A stretch of 60,854 bases of DNA from Opitutaceae bacterium (GTDB taxonomy: Bacteria; Verrucomicrobiota; Verrucomicrobiia; Opitutales; Opitutaceae): the NCBI GenBank assembly GCA_003151515.1, contig PLXS01000016.1, positions 120,654 to 181,507 of the forward strand, written 5' to 3'. Position numbers and translations under genes: made by a program. The notes under the pieces are model-generated. The model ran no database searches. It saw only the letters and a list, made by a program, of their open reading frames with translations, and was not told where the DNA came from. Shown here piece after piece: positions 44,079 to 58,600 of this stretch (its first letter is position 1; the number at the start of each line of letters is the position of its first letter).

Positions 44079-45731
44079 CTACCTGCGCGCCCCGCGGTGC
44101 AGGCGGCTGCTCGACGACTTAGGCAGCGCCTCGGCGAGGGCCTTGTCGTCGAAGAGCGCCGAGTAGACGTAGGGGAAGCCCTCGACCTTGCGCCGCTCGA
44201 CCGAGGCGCCGATGAAGCGCTCGATGCTGCGGGCGTCCCTGACGTCGTCCTCGGTCACGAGGGTGAAGGCCTCGCCCGTGTGGCGCGCCCGCCCGGTGCG
44301 CCCGATCCTGTGGACGTAGTCCTCGGCGTTCTCGGGCACGTCGTAGTTGATCACGTGCGACACGCCGGCGATGTCGAGGCCCCTGGCCGCGATGTCTGTG
44401 GCGACCAGCACCTCGATCTTGCCGGACTTGAAGCTCTCGAGGGCCTCCACGCGCTCGCGCTGGTTCCTGTCGGAGTGCATGACGCCCACGCTGTGGCCCT
44501 TGTGCAGCAGCCGGGCCGCGATGCGGTCGGCGCCCATCCGCGTGCGGCAGAAGATGAGCACGCTCTTGAAGTCCGTGCGCTCGAGCAGGAGCTGCAGCAG
44601 GTCGAACTTCTGCGTCGCCACGACCGGATAGAAGGCGTGGGAGATCGTGTCCGCCGCGGAGTGCGTGCGCCCGATCTCGACCCTGTGCGGGTTGCGAAGC
44701 GTCCAGCTCGCGAGCTGCTCGATCTCCGGGGGCAGCGTGGCCGTGAAGAAGAGCGTCTGGCGGTTCGAGGCGCACCTTTGCACGATGCGCCGGACGTCGG
44801 GCAGGAAGCCCATGTCCAGCATCCGGTCCACCTCGTCGAGGACCAGGATCTCGATCTTGTCGAGCGAGCAGTTGCCCTGCTCCATGTGGTCGAGGAGGCG
44901 GCCGGGCGTCGCCGCAAGGATGTCCATGCCGCGCCTCAGGTCGTCGGTCTGCTTGCCGTAGCCCACGCCGCCATACACTATCGTCACGCGAAGGTCGGTG
45001 AACTGGGCGTACTTGTGGAAGGCCTCCTCGACCTGGAGCGCCAGCTCGCGGGTGGGCTCGAGGATGAGGCAGCGCATCGCGCCGTGCTGGCCAAGCCTCT
45101 GGATGATCGGAAGCGCGAACGCCGCGGTCTTGCCCGTGCCCGTCTGCGCCGAGCCAATCACGTCGCGGCCCTCCAGAATCAGGGGGATGGCCTTGACCTG
45201 GATCGGCGTGGGCTCGACGTAGCCCTTCTGCTCGACCGTGTACGCTAGGGCGTCGCAGAGGCCGAGCTTCGAGAAGGCCGTGTCCATCTTCGGAACGTCC
45301 ACCGGCACGGCGGGCTTCACCGGGGTGTGTCCCGGGTGCTCGAAGGTGTTATCGCGCGCGCGCGGCCCGCGCCCGTCGCGCTGCTGCCCGTGCCTTCCCT
45401 GGCCCCGTCCCCCGAAGGTGCGCTCCTCGCGCCTCGGCCGAGGCTCGCCTTGGCCGGATTGGGAGGAGGAGGGGCCCACCTGCGGGCCGCCCTGACCCCG
45501 CGCCGGCCTTCGCTGGCCCTGACTGCGCGGCTGTCCGCCGCCCTGGCCCTGTGCGCGCGGCTGGCCCCCGCCCTGGCCCTGTGCGCGCGGCTGGCCGCCG
45601 CCATAGCCCTGCCTGCGGGGCGCCGGGCCGCCTAGCTGGGGGCGGGTTTCGGGCTGAGTGGGAACCTGGTGGTGTTTCTTGGGCGCCGGCGCAATGGATT
45701 CGCGGAGCTTTGCAATGAACTTCCGTAGCAT
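44079..45731 (-). CDS. DEAD-box RNA helicase, RhlE-like
   Basis: The 550-residue protein has an unusual N-terminal low-complexity part (about 20-125) with repeated GGGQPRAQGQ units and RG-rich sequence, followed by a complete DEAD-box core: Q motif YVEPTPIQ, Walker A AQTGTGKT, PTRELA, LDEVD in place of DEAD, FFTATLP, ATDIAARGLDIAG and HRIGRTGRA. It should unwind RNA duplexes in ribosome assembly or RNA decay; the Gly/Arg/Gln-rich part probably binds RNA. In RhlE-type enzymes such tails are usually C-terminal. ATG 45731 gives MLRKFIAKLRES; an in-frame ATG at 45827 would add a Cys-rich segment (VCRDCGG). It is divergent from the PilT-type gene. Confidence 0.88.
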   Translation of the reverse strand: MLRKFIAKLRESIAPAPKKHHQVPTQPETRPQLGGPAPRRQGYGGGQPRAQGQGGGQPRAQGQGGGQPRSQGQRRPARGQGGPQVGPSSSQSGQGEPRPRREERTFGGRGQGRHGQQRDGRGPRARDNTFEHPGHTPVKPAVPVDVPKMDTAFSKLGLCDALAYTVEQKGYVEPTPIQVKAIPLILEGRDVIGSAQTGTGKTAAFALPIIQRLGQHGAMRCLILEPTRELALQVEEAFHKYAQFTDLRVTIVYGGVGYGKQTDDLRRGMDILAATPGRLLDHMEQGNCSLDKIEILVLDEVDRMLDMGFLPDVRRIVQRCASNRQTLFFTATLPPEIEQLASWTLRNPHRVEIGRTHSAADTISHAFYPVVATQKFDLLQLLLERTDFKSVLIFCRTRMGADRIAARLLHKGHSVGVMHSDRNQRERVEALESFKSGKIEVLVATDIAARGLDIAGVSHVINYDVPENAEDYVHRIGRTGRARHTGEAFTLVTEDDVRDARSIERFIGASVERRKVEGFPYVYSALFDDKALAEALPKSSSSRLHRGARR

Positions 45732-45869
45732 GATCTGATTTGGGCCGCCACAGTCCCTGCAAACCCACGCATTTGCAATCCCCCATTCCGCGGCGCTCGC
45801 GCACGCACCGATTCGCGCTTGGCACATCGTTTTCCCGCAGCATGATGCAAACCTGACCTTTCGAACGCC

Positions 45870-47279
45870 ATGAATCCCGACCTTCTCTGGTTTGTGCATC
45901 TTGGCATAGACCTGGGCCTGTTCACCCGGGTCGAGGCCATCGGCGTCAGGAAGGCCCTCGGGGGCAAGCCCACCATGCTGGACTTCGCGCAGAGGCTGAT
46001 TGACGACGAGGTCGTCGCGGACGTCGGGCGCCTGGAGAAGCTCGCCAGCATGGCCGCTGTGAACGCGAAGAAGGGCCCGCCGCCAACGGATCCCTTCGTC
46101 GCCGCCGCGGAGCTGGTCGAGCCCATCGTCCCCGTCGCGCACAAGGTCGAGCCGCCCGCCGAGGCGCCGAAGTTCCCCTTCGAGACCCTGGCCAAGATGG
46201 ACGACAAGGCCCTCGCGGAGGGCATGAAGGGCCTCCTCGCGGCCTCCGTGCGCTTCAAGGCCAGCGACCTTCACCTGTGCGCGGGCAGGCGCCCGTTCAT
46301 CCGCAAGGACCGCGAGATCCAGTTCATAAGCGATCACACGCTCAGTTCCGAGGATGCGCTGCGCATGAACACGATCCTGCTCTCGCCCGAGCAGCAGAAG
46401 GTCTTCCTTGAGACGCACGACCTCGACTACGCCCTGGCGATCGTCGAGCCCGAGCGCTACCGCGTGAACCTCCTCTTCCAGAAGGAGGGCTCCGCGGGCT
46501 CGTACCGGATGGTCCCGCACGAGATCAAAACCATGCTCGAGCTCGGCTTCGCCGCACACCTGGAGACGCTCAAGAGGCTGCTCAGCTACCACAACGGGCT
46601 CGTCCTCATCACGGGTCCCGTCGGCTCGGGCAAGACGACGACGCTCGCCTCGATGGTCGCCTTCCTGAACGAAACCCGCAAGGACCACATCATCACGGTC
46701 GAGGACCCTATCGAGGTGGTCCAGAAGTCGAAGGGGTGCAGCGTCACGCAGCGCCAGGTCGGCGAGCACACCGACGGCTTCTTCTCGGCGCTCAAGGGGG
46801 CCCTGCGCGAGGACCCCGACATCATCGTGATCGGCGAGCTTCGCGACCTGGAGACGATCGAGATGGCGGTCAGCGCCGCGGAGACCGGCCACTTGGTGAT
46901 CGGCACCATGCACACGAGCGACGCCCCCACGACGCTCAACCGACTCCTCGACGTGTTCCCGCCCGCGCAGCAGGCGCAGATCCGCTCGAGCGTCGCGGAG
47001 AGCCTTCGCGGGATCGTCTGCCAGCGCCTCCTGCCTTCGGCGGCAAAAGGCGGCGGGCTTGTCATGGCGTGCGAGATCCTGGTTAACAACGTCGCCATCT
47101 CGAACCTCATCCGGGATGGCAAGACGACGGGCCTTCGCAACACGATGGAGACGGGGCTGCGCGAGGGCATGTGCCTCATGGACAACGTGATCTTCTCCCT
47201 CTGGAAAGAGGGGAAGGTCTCCAAGGAGACGGCCCTCGCCGGGATCAGCAACCGCGTGCTTCGCGCCAAGATGCTCTAG
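45870..47279 (+). CDS. PilT/PilU-type ATPase with N-terminal extension
   Basis: The 469-residue protein has an N-terminal helical extension of about 110 residues, then a type IV pilus retraction-ATPase core: Walker A GPVGSGKTTT, Asp box TVEDPIEVV, Walker B DPDIIVIGELRDLET and the His box GHLVIGTMHTSDAP. It is expected to form hexamers at the base of type IV pili and power depolymerisation or a related movement. The stop is two bases before the next ATG, so the two ATPases are one operon. No pilin or assembly gene lies in the window. Confidence 0.88.
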   Translation: MNPDLLWFVHLGIDLGLFTRVEAIGVRKALGGKPTMLDFAQRLIDDEVVADVGRLEKLASMAAVNAKKGPPPTDPFVAAAELVEPIVPVAHKVEPPAEAPKFPFETLAKMDDKALAEGMKGLLAASVRFKASDLHLCAGRRPFIRKDREIQFISDHTLSSEDALRMNTILLSPEQQKVFLETHDLDYALAIVEPERYRVNLLFQKEGSAGSYRMVPHEIKTMLELGFAAHLETLKRLLSYHNGLVLITGPVGSGKTTTLASMVAFLNETRKDHIITVEDPIEVVQKSKGCSVTQRQVGEHTDGFFSALKGALREDPDIIVIGELRDLETIEMAVSAAETGHLVIGTMHTSDAPTTLNRLLDVFPPAQQAQIRSSVAESLRGIVCQRLLPSAAKGGGLVMACEILVNNVAISNLIRDGKTTGLRNTMETGLREGMCLMDNVIFSLWKEGKVSKETALAGISNRVLRAKML

Positions 47280-47281
47280 CC

Positions 47282-48361
47282 ATGGCCGAGATCGACACCC
47301 TCCTGCGCACGATGGTTGAAAAGGGCGGCTCGGACCTGCACCTCATGGTGGGCCAGCCGCCCAAGGCCAGGATCTCCGGCTCCATAATCCCCATCGGCAG
47401 CCAGCCGCTCAACCCGGCCGGCATGGAGGCGCTCCTGAAGGAGCTCGTGCCCGAGCGGCGCTGGAAGGACTTCCTCGAACGCGGCGACCTTGACTTCGCC
47501 CATGAGATCCCGGGCTTCGCCAGGTTCCGCGGCAACTTCCTCTACAACCACTGGGGCCAGGCCGCGGTCTTTAGGCAAATCCCGGCGAAGATACTCTCGT
47601 TCGAGCAGCTCAACCTGCCGGAGGCCATCAAGAAGCTCTGCCACCTGAACGAGGGGCTGGTCGTCGTCACGGGGCCCACGGGCAGCGGCAAGTCGACCAC
47701 CCTCGCCGCGATGATCGACTACATCAACACGAACATGAGCCGGCACATCATCACGATCGAGGAGCCGATCGAGTTCGTGCACCCGGTGAAGAAGAGCGTG
47801 ATCATCCACCGCGAGGTCGGGGAGCACACGGCGACATTCGAGGCCGCGCTCAAGAGCGCGATGCGCCACGACCCGGACATCCTGCTCGTGGGCGAGATGC
47901 GCGAGCTCGAGACGATCAAGCTGGCGCTCAGCTGCGCCTCGATGGGCATGCTGGTCTTCGGGACCCTGCACACGAACAATGCCCCGAAGACCGTGGACAG
48001 GATCATCAACGCCTTCCCGGCCGACCAGCAGAACCAGGTCCGGGTGATGCTGGCGGGCTGCCTCGCGGGGATCGTGGCGCAGCTGCTGTGCAAGAAGATC
48101 CCCAAGGGCCGGGTCGCCGTCCACGAGATCCTGCTCCAGCACGAGTCGCTCGCGAACACGGTGCGCACGGGCCAGATCGCAAACATCAGGCAGATCATAG
48201 AGAGCGGCGGCACCGACGGGATGATCCTCATGGACACCTCCCTCATGAACCGGCTGAAAGAAGGGACGATCGAGCCCAAGGAGGCCTACTTCAAGGCCGC
48301 GAACAAGGCGCTCTTCGCCCCGCTGCTCAAGCCGGGCGACTTGGACGCCGAGGTGCTCTAG
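47282..48361 (+). CDS. pilT: Twitching motility ATPase PilT
   Basis: The 359-residue protein is a standard-length PilT: KGGSDLHLMVGQPPKARISG at the start, Walker A GPTGSGKSTT, TIEEPIEFVH (Asp box), REVGEHTATFEAALKSAMRHDPDILLVGEMRELETI (Walker B) and GMLVFGTLHTNNAPKTVDRI (His box). It drives type IV pilus retraction. It follows the PilT-like paralogue by two bases; the paralogue may correspond to PilU, which works with PilT. An IS110 remnant starts 27 bases after its stop. Confidence 0.93.
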   Translation: MAEIDTLLRTMVEKGGSDLHLMVGQPPKARISGSIIPIGSQPLNPAGMEALLKELVPERRWKDFLERGDLDFAHEIPGFARFRGNFLYNHWGQAAVFRQIPAKILSFEQLNLPEAIKKLCHLNEGLVVVTGPTGSGKSTTLAAMIDYINTNMSRHIITIEEPIEFVHPVKKSVIIHREVGEHTATFEAALKSAMRHDPDILLVGEMRELETIKLALSCASMGMLVFGTLHTNNAPKTVDRIINAFPADQQNQVRVMLAGCLAGIVAQLLCKKIPKGRVAVHEILLQHESLANTVRTGQIANIRQIIESGGTDGMILMDTSLMNRLKEGTIEPKEAYFKAANKALFAPLLKPGDLDAEVL

Positions 48362-48388
48362 ATGTTCTCTGTGTTTGGAAGACTTTTT

Positions 48389-49032
48389 TCATGGGCTGCT
48401 GGAGGAGGCGAGAGCCAGGACCCACGAGCCGTGCTGGGTTTGATTGCGGGCGTGCAGGGCCTCGTCGTAGTGGCTGTGGGATTGCCCCATTTTCCAGAGG
48501 ATTTTCAACCAGCGCCGGCCTAAGCAGCGCAGGGCGCAGGCGTGCGATTGGCCCTTTTTTCGATGCGCTTGATAATACGCTTCCGCCCAGGCGCATTGTC
48601 TGCGACTTAGGTCGGCCCAATGTTGAACCGCTGCGCGTAGCGTATCGTTGCACGCGTAGCGTATTTGTTGATAACAAGTTTTGCCTGACTGTTTGGTGAT
48701 GGGCGCGGTTCCGGCGACATACTGCAATCCCTGGGCGGTGGCAAAGCGGCTGCGATTATCTCCGAGCACGCGGGGAGCCAGCATTGGACCCGCCCCGGGC
48801 AGGGAGCCAAACAGGTCGTGATCGGGATGGCGGGCAAAGACGTCCGCGATCCGTTCGCGATAGAGCTCCAGCTGGATCTCGAGCTGCTGGAGGAGGCGCG
48901 CCAGCGAGGTTGCAGCAGAATCTTCGCAGCGACGGTCGGGGCGGAGCCACTGAGCGCCGTGGCCCTGGCGAAGATCGCCATCCGGTCCTCGGCCGTCGCT
49001 GGACGCCACCTTTTTGGGGTTCTACCGGTTTT
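48389..49032 (-). pseudogene. IS110-family transposase remnant, frameshifted and truncated
   Basis: The longest frame reads LARLLQQLEIQLELYRERIA, then HPDHDLFGSLPGAGPMLAPR and the closing YQAHRKKGQSHACALRCLGR region. This is the C-terminal (transposase_20) domain of IS110-type DEDD recombinases, with the LPGAGP motif. The preceding part (RWRPATAEDRMAIFARATAL) lies in another frame, so a frameshift sits near 48.92 kb. The N-terminal DEDD catalytic half is missing. The copy is not functional. Confidence 0.75.
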
Positions 49033-49387
49033 CGTGTGGGTATGAGGCCCTGATCTCATCCATTGGCTGGAGGGTCTCTGATGCTCGGTCCAGGCCATCA
49101 ATAATGTTGAGTTGGGGCGGCCGGCGCCCCGGAGTTCACAGCGGTTCGGTGACGGTCCCACTCCACATTTTTGACCACTTCATATTTGCGGAGCGCGAGC
49201 TGCCAATTGGACATGACATTCGGGCAAAGCTCGACAGGGCAGGATTGAAGATTCGGGATCACACTTCTCTTCGCTGCGTGGCTTTTCACAGCCGCGAGCA
49301 TTGGTAAAATCGGATCCCCGGCCCTCCAATCTGCACAAAGGCGCGCGGAGGTTACAACAGCAGATTTCGGCAGATAGAGGTCAGAGA

Positions 49388-52631
<3,244 letters not shown>

Positions 52632-55600
52632 TCAACGCACCTTCAGGGTTGCCGCATTGCTGGTGATGCTACCGATGCTGTTTGTCACAGTCACCGAATA
52701 GCTGCCTGCCGCGGCCGCCCCAACGTCGGTTAGCGTAAGCGTGCTGGCCATAGCTCCCGGAATCGCGGTTCCGTTAAATGCCCATTGGTAGGTCAGAGTC
52801 GGCGTTCCGGTCGCCACAACCGTGAACGTGGCCGTCGCTCCTGCCTTGACCGTTTCTGATTTGGGCTGGGTCTTGATTGTCGGCGGTGCGTTGACCATCA
52901 ACACCGCCGGATTGCTCGTCGCGGACCCGAATGAATTTGTCGCCGTTACGGTGTAGGTCCCGGCGTCACTCGCCTTGACCTTGTTGATCGTCAGTGTGCC
53001 CGATTTACCGCCCGAGAGGGTGACGCCATTGAGGAACCACTGGTAATGAGGCTTGGGGCCTCCCGTCGCCACCGCCGTAAAGACGACCTTCGCGCCGACA
53101 TCGGCCGTCACGGACTGGGGCTGGGTCGTGAATGCTGGGCCCGCATTTACCGTGAGTTTGGCCTTGTGGCTGGTCGTCGTGCCGATGCTGTTCGTGGCTG
53201 CCACGGTGTAGCTGCCGGCATTTGCCAATGTGACATCGGACAAGCTTAGCGTCGTCCCCGTGGCTCCGGCGATGATCGCGCCGTTGAAGAGCCATTGGTA
53301 TGTGACGGGCAGCGCCGCGGTCGTCGCCACGCTGAAGGTGACGTTTGCCCCTGCGTTCACGGTCTGACTCTGCGGTTGCGTCACAATCGCCGGCGCATCA
53401 CTCAGTGCATCCTTGTCCTTCGGGACAATCACCTCTGTCTGTTGTGTTGCCTTGTTGCCGGCTGAATCGGTTGTCTGGATTGTGATTGTATAGATGCGTC
53501 CGGTGCCGGTGTTGGAACGCGATGCCAGCAGATTCAGGGTCAAGGGCCCGGTGATCTGCCATTCCACGGTCCCGTTGGTGGACGGCTCGTTGCTCGTCAC
53601 GGAAAGGATCTGGGAAACCAGGTTGGGATAGAACTGGTCCGTCGCGACCACAGCGATGGTGACCGGAACCATCTGGTTGTTCGCCGGAGTCAGGTACGCC
53701 GGGGAGGGCGTCACCGACTGGATCACTGGGGGGATGGTAACAATGCTCGGCGTGAACACCGTTCCCGAGAGATTCGTGATTGTGGGCGTGCTGGTGTTGT
53801 CGAAAACGACCGTGAATTGCCCGCCGGAGACCGTTCCATTTAGGTCCGGAGTTTCGTTCTTGACCGGCACCGTGCCCCCGCTGCTTAGCACCGGACCCCA
53901 AGTGGTACCGTCAAAATACAGCAACTGGAGGTTGTCGGCGTTCGCTCCCGTGATCGTGGATGGGTAATAGAAATAGGCGGTCACCGTGTCAGCGGCCGTT
54001 ACGGAGGTCACCTGCAGATCGACGTATTGCCCGCCCACATCGATCGTGGGGGCGACGGGCGTCGGATTGGTCGAATAATTGGCGACCGAGATCGCCGCTG
54101 ACGGTGCGCTCGTCGAGGTGTTCTGCAAGGTCGCCGTGACGCCTCCATTCCCTGGGATAGTGGGAGCTGTCGAATCCGTCGCAGAGCCGCCGGGCGGCGC
54201 GACTGAAGCTTGGACTTGCGTTACGGCTGCGGATACGACGGACAGGACTTCAAGGTTTGAGGTGTCATCGCTCGCGCTCTGAACGCTGATGAGTTCGGTG
54301 GTGATGTCGCCGCTTATCTCCAGGTCGGCTCCGGGCACGATTGCGTTCAGCTCCGTTCCACTCACAAACGTGGTCTCCAGATGCGTTCCGTCGGTCCACA
54401 GGACCGTATCACCGGAATTGAAATTGGATCCGTACACCATGAGCGTTTGGGGAAGGTCGGTTACCTCCGAAATCACACTCGTTGGGTTCAGCGAGGTGAT
54501 CTGGGGCAACGCCACCGTCAAGGCCACTGGGGCGCTTGTGGCCGAACTTAAGCCTTGCCCGTAAAGAGTATCGTTTTCGGATACGACAACCGTGTAGCTC
54601 CCAGCTTCGGCGGCTCCGACGTCGCTCAGGGTAAGCGTGGCGGTCTGGGAGCCCGAAACAGTCAAACTATCCGTCAATGCCACGCCGTTCAGGTACCACT
54701 GGTATTGCAGAATGTCGCCCGGAGTCCCAACGGCAGCAACGCTGAAAGCAGTCGTGCCACCGCTGACGGTCACCTGTGGGGTCGGTTGTGTTGCTATGGC
54801 TGCCTGAGTCGGTGTCCATGTACCTAGAGTAAGGCCCGAATAGACAAAGTTGCTCATGTAAATATCGCCCGGGTTGACTAATAATGAGGGCTGGAAGCAC
54901 AGCGTGATTCCAAACGAAGGCCCGCTGGTGATTGCCATGCCCCAGCCGCCGCTGTTGTTGACGAGGGGCTGTGTTACGTCGAACGAAGTCAACGCAGTCC
55001 AGGTTGCGCCTCCGTCGGTCGAATATGAAGTGGAAAGCTGGTGGGTGCTGCTCGAATAAAAAGCACGGAATGTGAAATCCGTCGCGGTGGTCGGGATGTT
55101 CGAATAGACGTTGTAGAGTTCCCACATTGCTCCGACGACATTCCCGAGCGGCGGAACACCGTTCTGCCCGAGGTTATTGTACTGGAACCCAACTTGACCG
55201 CCAGTGTAGAACTGGCCCGGCTGCATGTCGAAAAGCATTAGGTTGAGTTGATAGCTCTGGGTGGGACCTACTGGGATAGCATTGCAGTGCATGTCCACCT
55301 GGGCGGACCAATCCGCGGTCATGGTGCCCATCAAGACTCTTGTGATTCCATCTACCATTGGAGCACCATTGCCTCCCGGCATCGGCATCAGCTGGAATCC
55401 TCCACCCTGAGCCTGGTTCGAAATGACGTCCAGCCGTCCGTTTTCAAAAACGGAGTCGCTGTCGGCGCCGACCCAATTGTTTACCGAGGAGAGCGGGTCG
55501 TTGATGTAAAGCGTGGCGACCGAACTCGTGGTGCTCCCGTTGCCGTTGGTTAGAACCACATCATATTGGCCTGTGTTTTCCGGAGCGACCCCAGTAATCG

Positions 55601-58600
55601 TCAGCGTGGCGTTGGTTGCACCGGGAATGTCCACACCGTCGAATTGCCATTGATATGTGCCCCCCACGTCGGTGGTCCCAACGGAAAATGTAGCCGTTCC
55701 TCCCAAAAGCACCGTTTGGTTGCTCGGCTGCGCAGTGATCGTGGGCAGCGGCAATACGGTCAAGGTGACTGGAACGCTCGTGGCAGGTGCTGCCTGTGGC
55801 CCGACGAATATGGCTGCGCTGGGGTCGCTCACGACAACGGTGTAGCTACCAGCATCAGCGGCATCGACGTTGGTCAGGGTAATCGTGGCCGTCTGGGAGC
55901 CCGAAATATTTCCACCGTCTGTCAATGCCGTGCCATTGAGGTACCACTGGTATTTCAGGTCATCCTGAAACCCGATGGCAGCGACGCTCAGGACGGCCGT
56001 GCCGCCGCTGACGGTCGCCTGCGAGGATGGCTGCGTCGTTATGACTGTCGACGTGGTTATCCATTGGCCGGCAGTGAGGCCCGAATAGGTGAAATTGCTC
56101 AGGTAGACATCCCCTGAGGCAAGCGCCGCCGACGCCCCAATATTGAACCCAATGCCGAATGAGGTCCCGCTGACGACCGTCATGCCCCATCCTCCGCCTG
56201 CGTTGACATTGGGCTGCGTGACATCGAACGAATACGTTGTTGTCCAGGTGACGCCGCCGTCGGTCGAGTAGGAAGTCGCAAGCTGGTGAGTGCTGCTCGT
56301 ATAAGCGGTGCGAAATGTGAAGTCTGTCGCACTGTTCGGTATCGAGGAATCGGCATTGGGGGTATTCCAGAGGTTCCAAAATCCCGTATCGACACGGTTG
56401 AGCGGTGGGACCCCATTTTGATTATCGTCGTTGTAAGAGAGGCCAAATATGGCCCCGGTGCTGTAATTTTGACCTGCCTGAAGGTTGAAAAGGACGAATT
56501 CCATGTAATAGCCTACGGACGGGCTTACCGGAACCGCGGCACCGTGGACGTCGACTTGGACGGACCAATCGGCAGTCATGCTGCCCATCAACGCTGGCGT
56601 TATTCCGGACACCATGAGGGCACCGTTTTCTCCAGGCGAAGGGAAAATCTGGGTAAACTGGTTCTGAGGAGGGGAGTTTATCAACTCCAGCCGCCCGTTT
56701 TGGAATGTTGGAAAGGTGCTGGGAGAAGCCTGCTTCGAATACACCCCTTCGAGCCAATCGGTGTCCGAAGAGAGCGGATCGTTGATGAAGAGCGCGGCGA
56801 CCGAGCTCGTTATGGATCCACTGGAATTGGACACCACCACGTCATATTGGCCGGTCTCATCCGGGGTAACCCCCGAAACCATGAGCGTCGCCCCCGTCGC
56901 CCCGGGAATATTCACGCCGTTGAACTGCCATTGATATGTGGGCGCCGGATAGCCCGTGGCGGCAGCCGAGAACGTGACCGTCCCACCCAAAAACGTAGTC
57001 TGGTCGGCAGGCTGTGTCGTGATCACCGGCGGCCCAACGACAACCAGTGTCACTGCGCTGCTCGTGACCGAGCCTGCTGAATTGCTGACGACCACGGTGT
57101 AGCTGCCGTTATTCGATGAACTTAGATTTGAAAGCGTGAGAGAAGAGCCTATTGCACCCGAGATATTCGCTCCATTAAGTTGCCATTGGTAGCTAAGCGG
57201 CCCTGCGCCGGCGGCAGCCACGGTATAAGTCACGCTGCTCCCGGAGGCCAAAGGGGGGCCTGCAATCGAATACACTGTACCATTGCCGTCTAGCCCGCCA
57301 CCAGAGGCCATTCCGTATAGCCGGCCATCGGTTCCCTGAACGAGGGCGGCGGTGGGCTCCGCGCCATCAGTGCTTCCGTTGAAATTGTAGAGTACGACAT
57401 AACCCGAACCGTCGGTATTCACTGAAAACAAACTACCATTGTTGCCTATCCCGCCATAGCCAGTCGATCCGTACAATCGACCGTCAGCTCCCTGTATGAG
57501 GCTCGCATTGGGATTGGCGCCATCAGAGCTGCCGGTGAAACTGTGAACTACTGTAAAATTGGTGCCATCGGCGCTCACCGCAAAGACAGTTCCATTCCCG
57601 TTTGTCCCACCACCTTGGGTCGTTCCGTACAACCGACCATCAGATCCTTGGATCAGGCCGTCTTGGATATAGGCGCCGTCAGCCCCGCCGGTGAATGCGT
57701 GAAGCGTCGCAAAGTCCGTCCCATCCGATTTCATAGCAAATGCAGTTCCACCACCGCCTGCTCCACCGCTGGCCGTCGTTCCGTACAGTCGCCCGTCGGC
57801 TCCCTGAATGAGGCCGGCATTGGGATTACCGCCATCGTTGCCTCCGCTAAAAGCGTGAATCGGCGTAAAACCCGTCCCATCAGGGTGCATCGCGTAAGCA
57901 GTTCCAGCGCCGTTCGCTCCGCCATATTCGGCTGTTCCGTAAAGCCGTCCATCGGTTCCTTGAAGGACGGCGCCAATGGGAAGCCCGCCCCCACTGTTGG
58001 AGTAGGAGAAATTGTAGAGCACGGCAAAACCTGTCCCGTCTGATTTCACCGCGAACACAGTCCCAGGACCGGGAGCCCCACCAACATAACTCGTTCCATA
58101 TAGCCGGCCATCGGTTCCCTGGATAAGGGACATGAGGAGGGGACTGCCGCCATCTGTTCCACCGGTAAAGTTGTGAAGTGTGGCAAACCCTGTCCCGTCT
58201 GGGTTCATGGCAAACACGTTTCCTCTGCTGAAAGTCCCACCAAGATAGCTCGTTCCATATAAACGGCCGTCACTTCCCTGGAACAGGCCGTCCCATACAC
58301 CGCTGCCATTGTTGCCACCGCCAATGTTGAAACTGTAAAGTGGCGAAAAGTCTGTCCCGTCGGTATTCACCGCAAAAATGGTCCCGGTGCTGTTAGCCCC
58401 ACCGACGTTGGTCGTTCCGTATAACTGGCCATTGACCCCCTGAATGAGCCCAGAACCTGGAAAAGAGAGCGCATTTCCGGCGGCGAACGAGTAAAGCACG
58501 GCAAAACCCGTCCCATCTGTCTTCGTTGCAAACATAGTCCCGCTGCCGTTTACTCCTCCAACTGAGGCTGTTCCGTACAGCCTGCCATCGGTTCCTTGGA

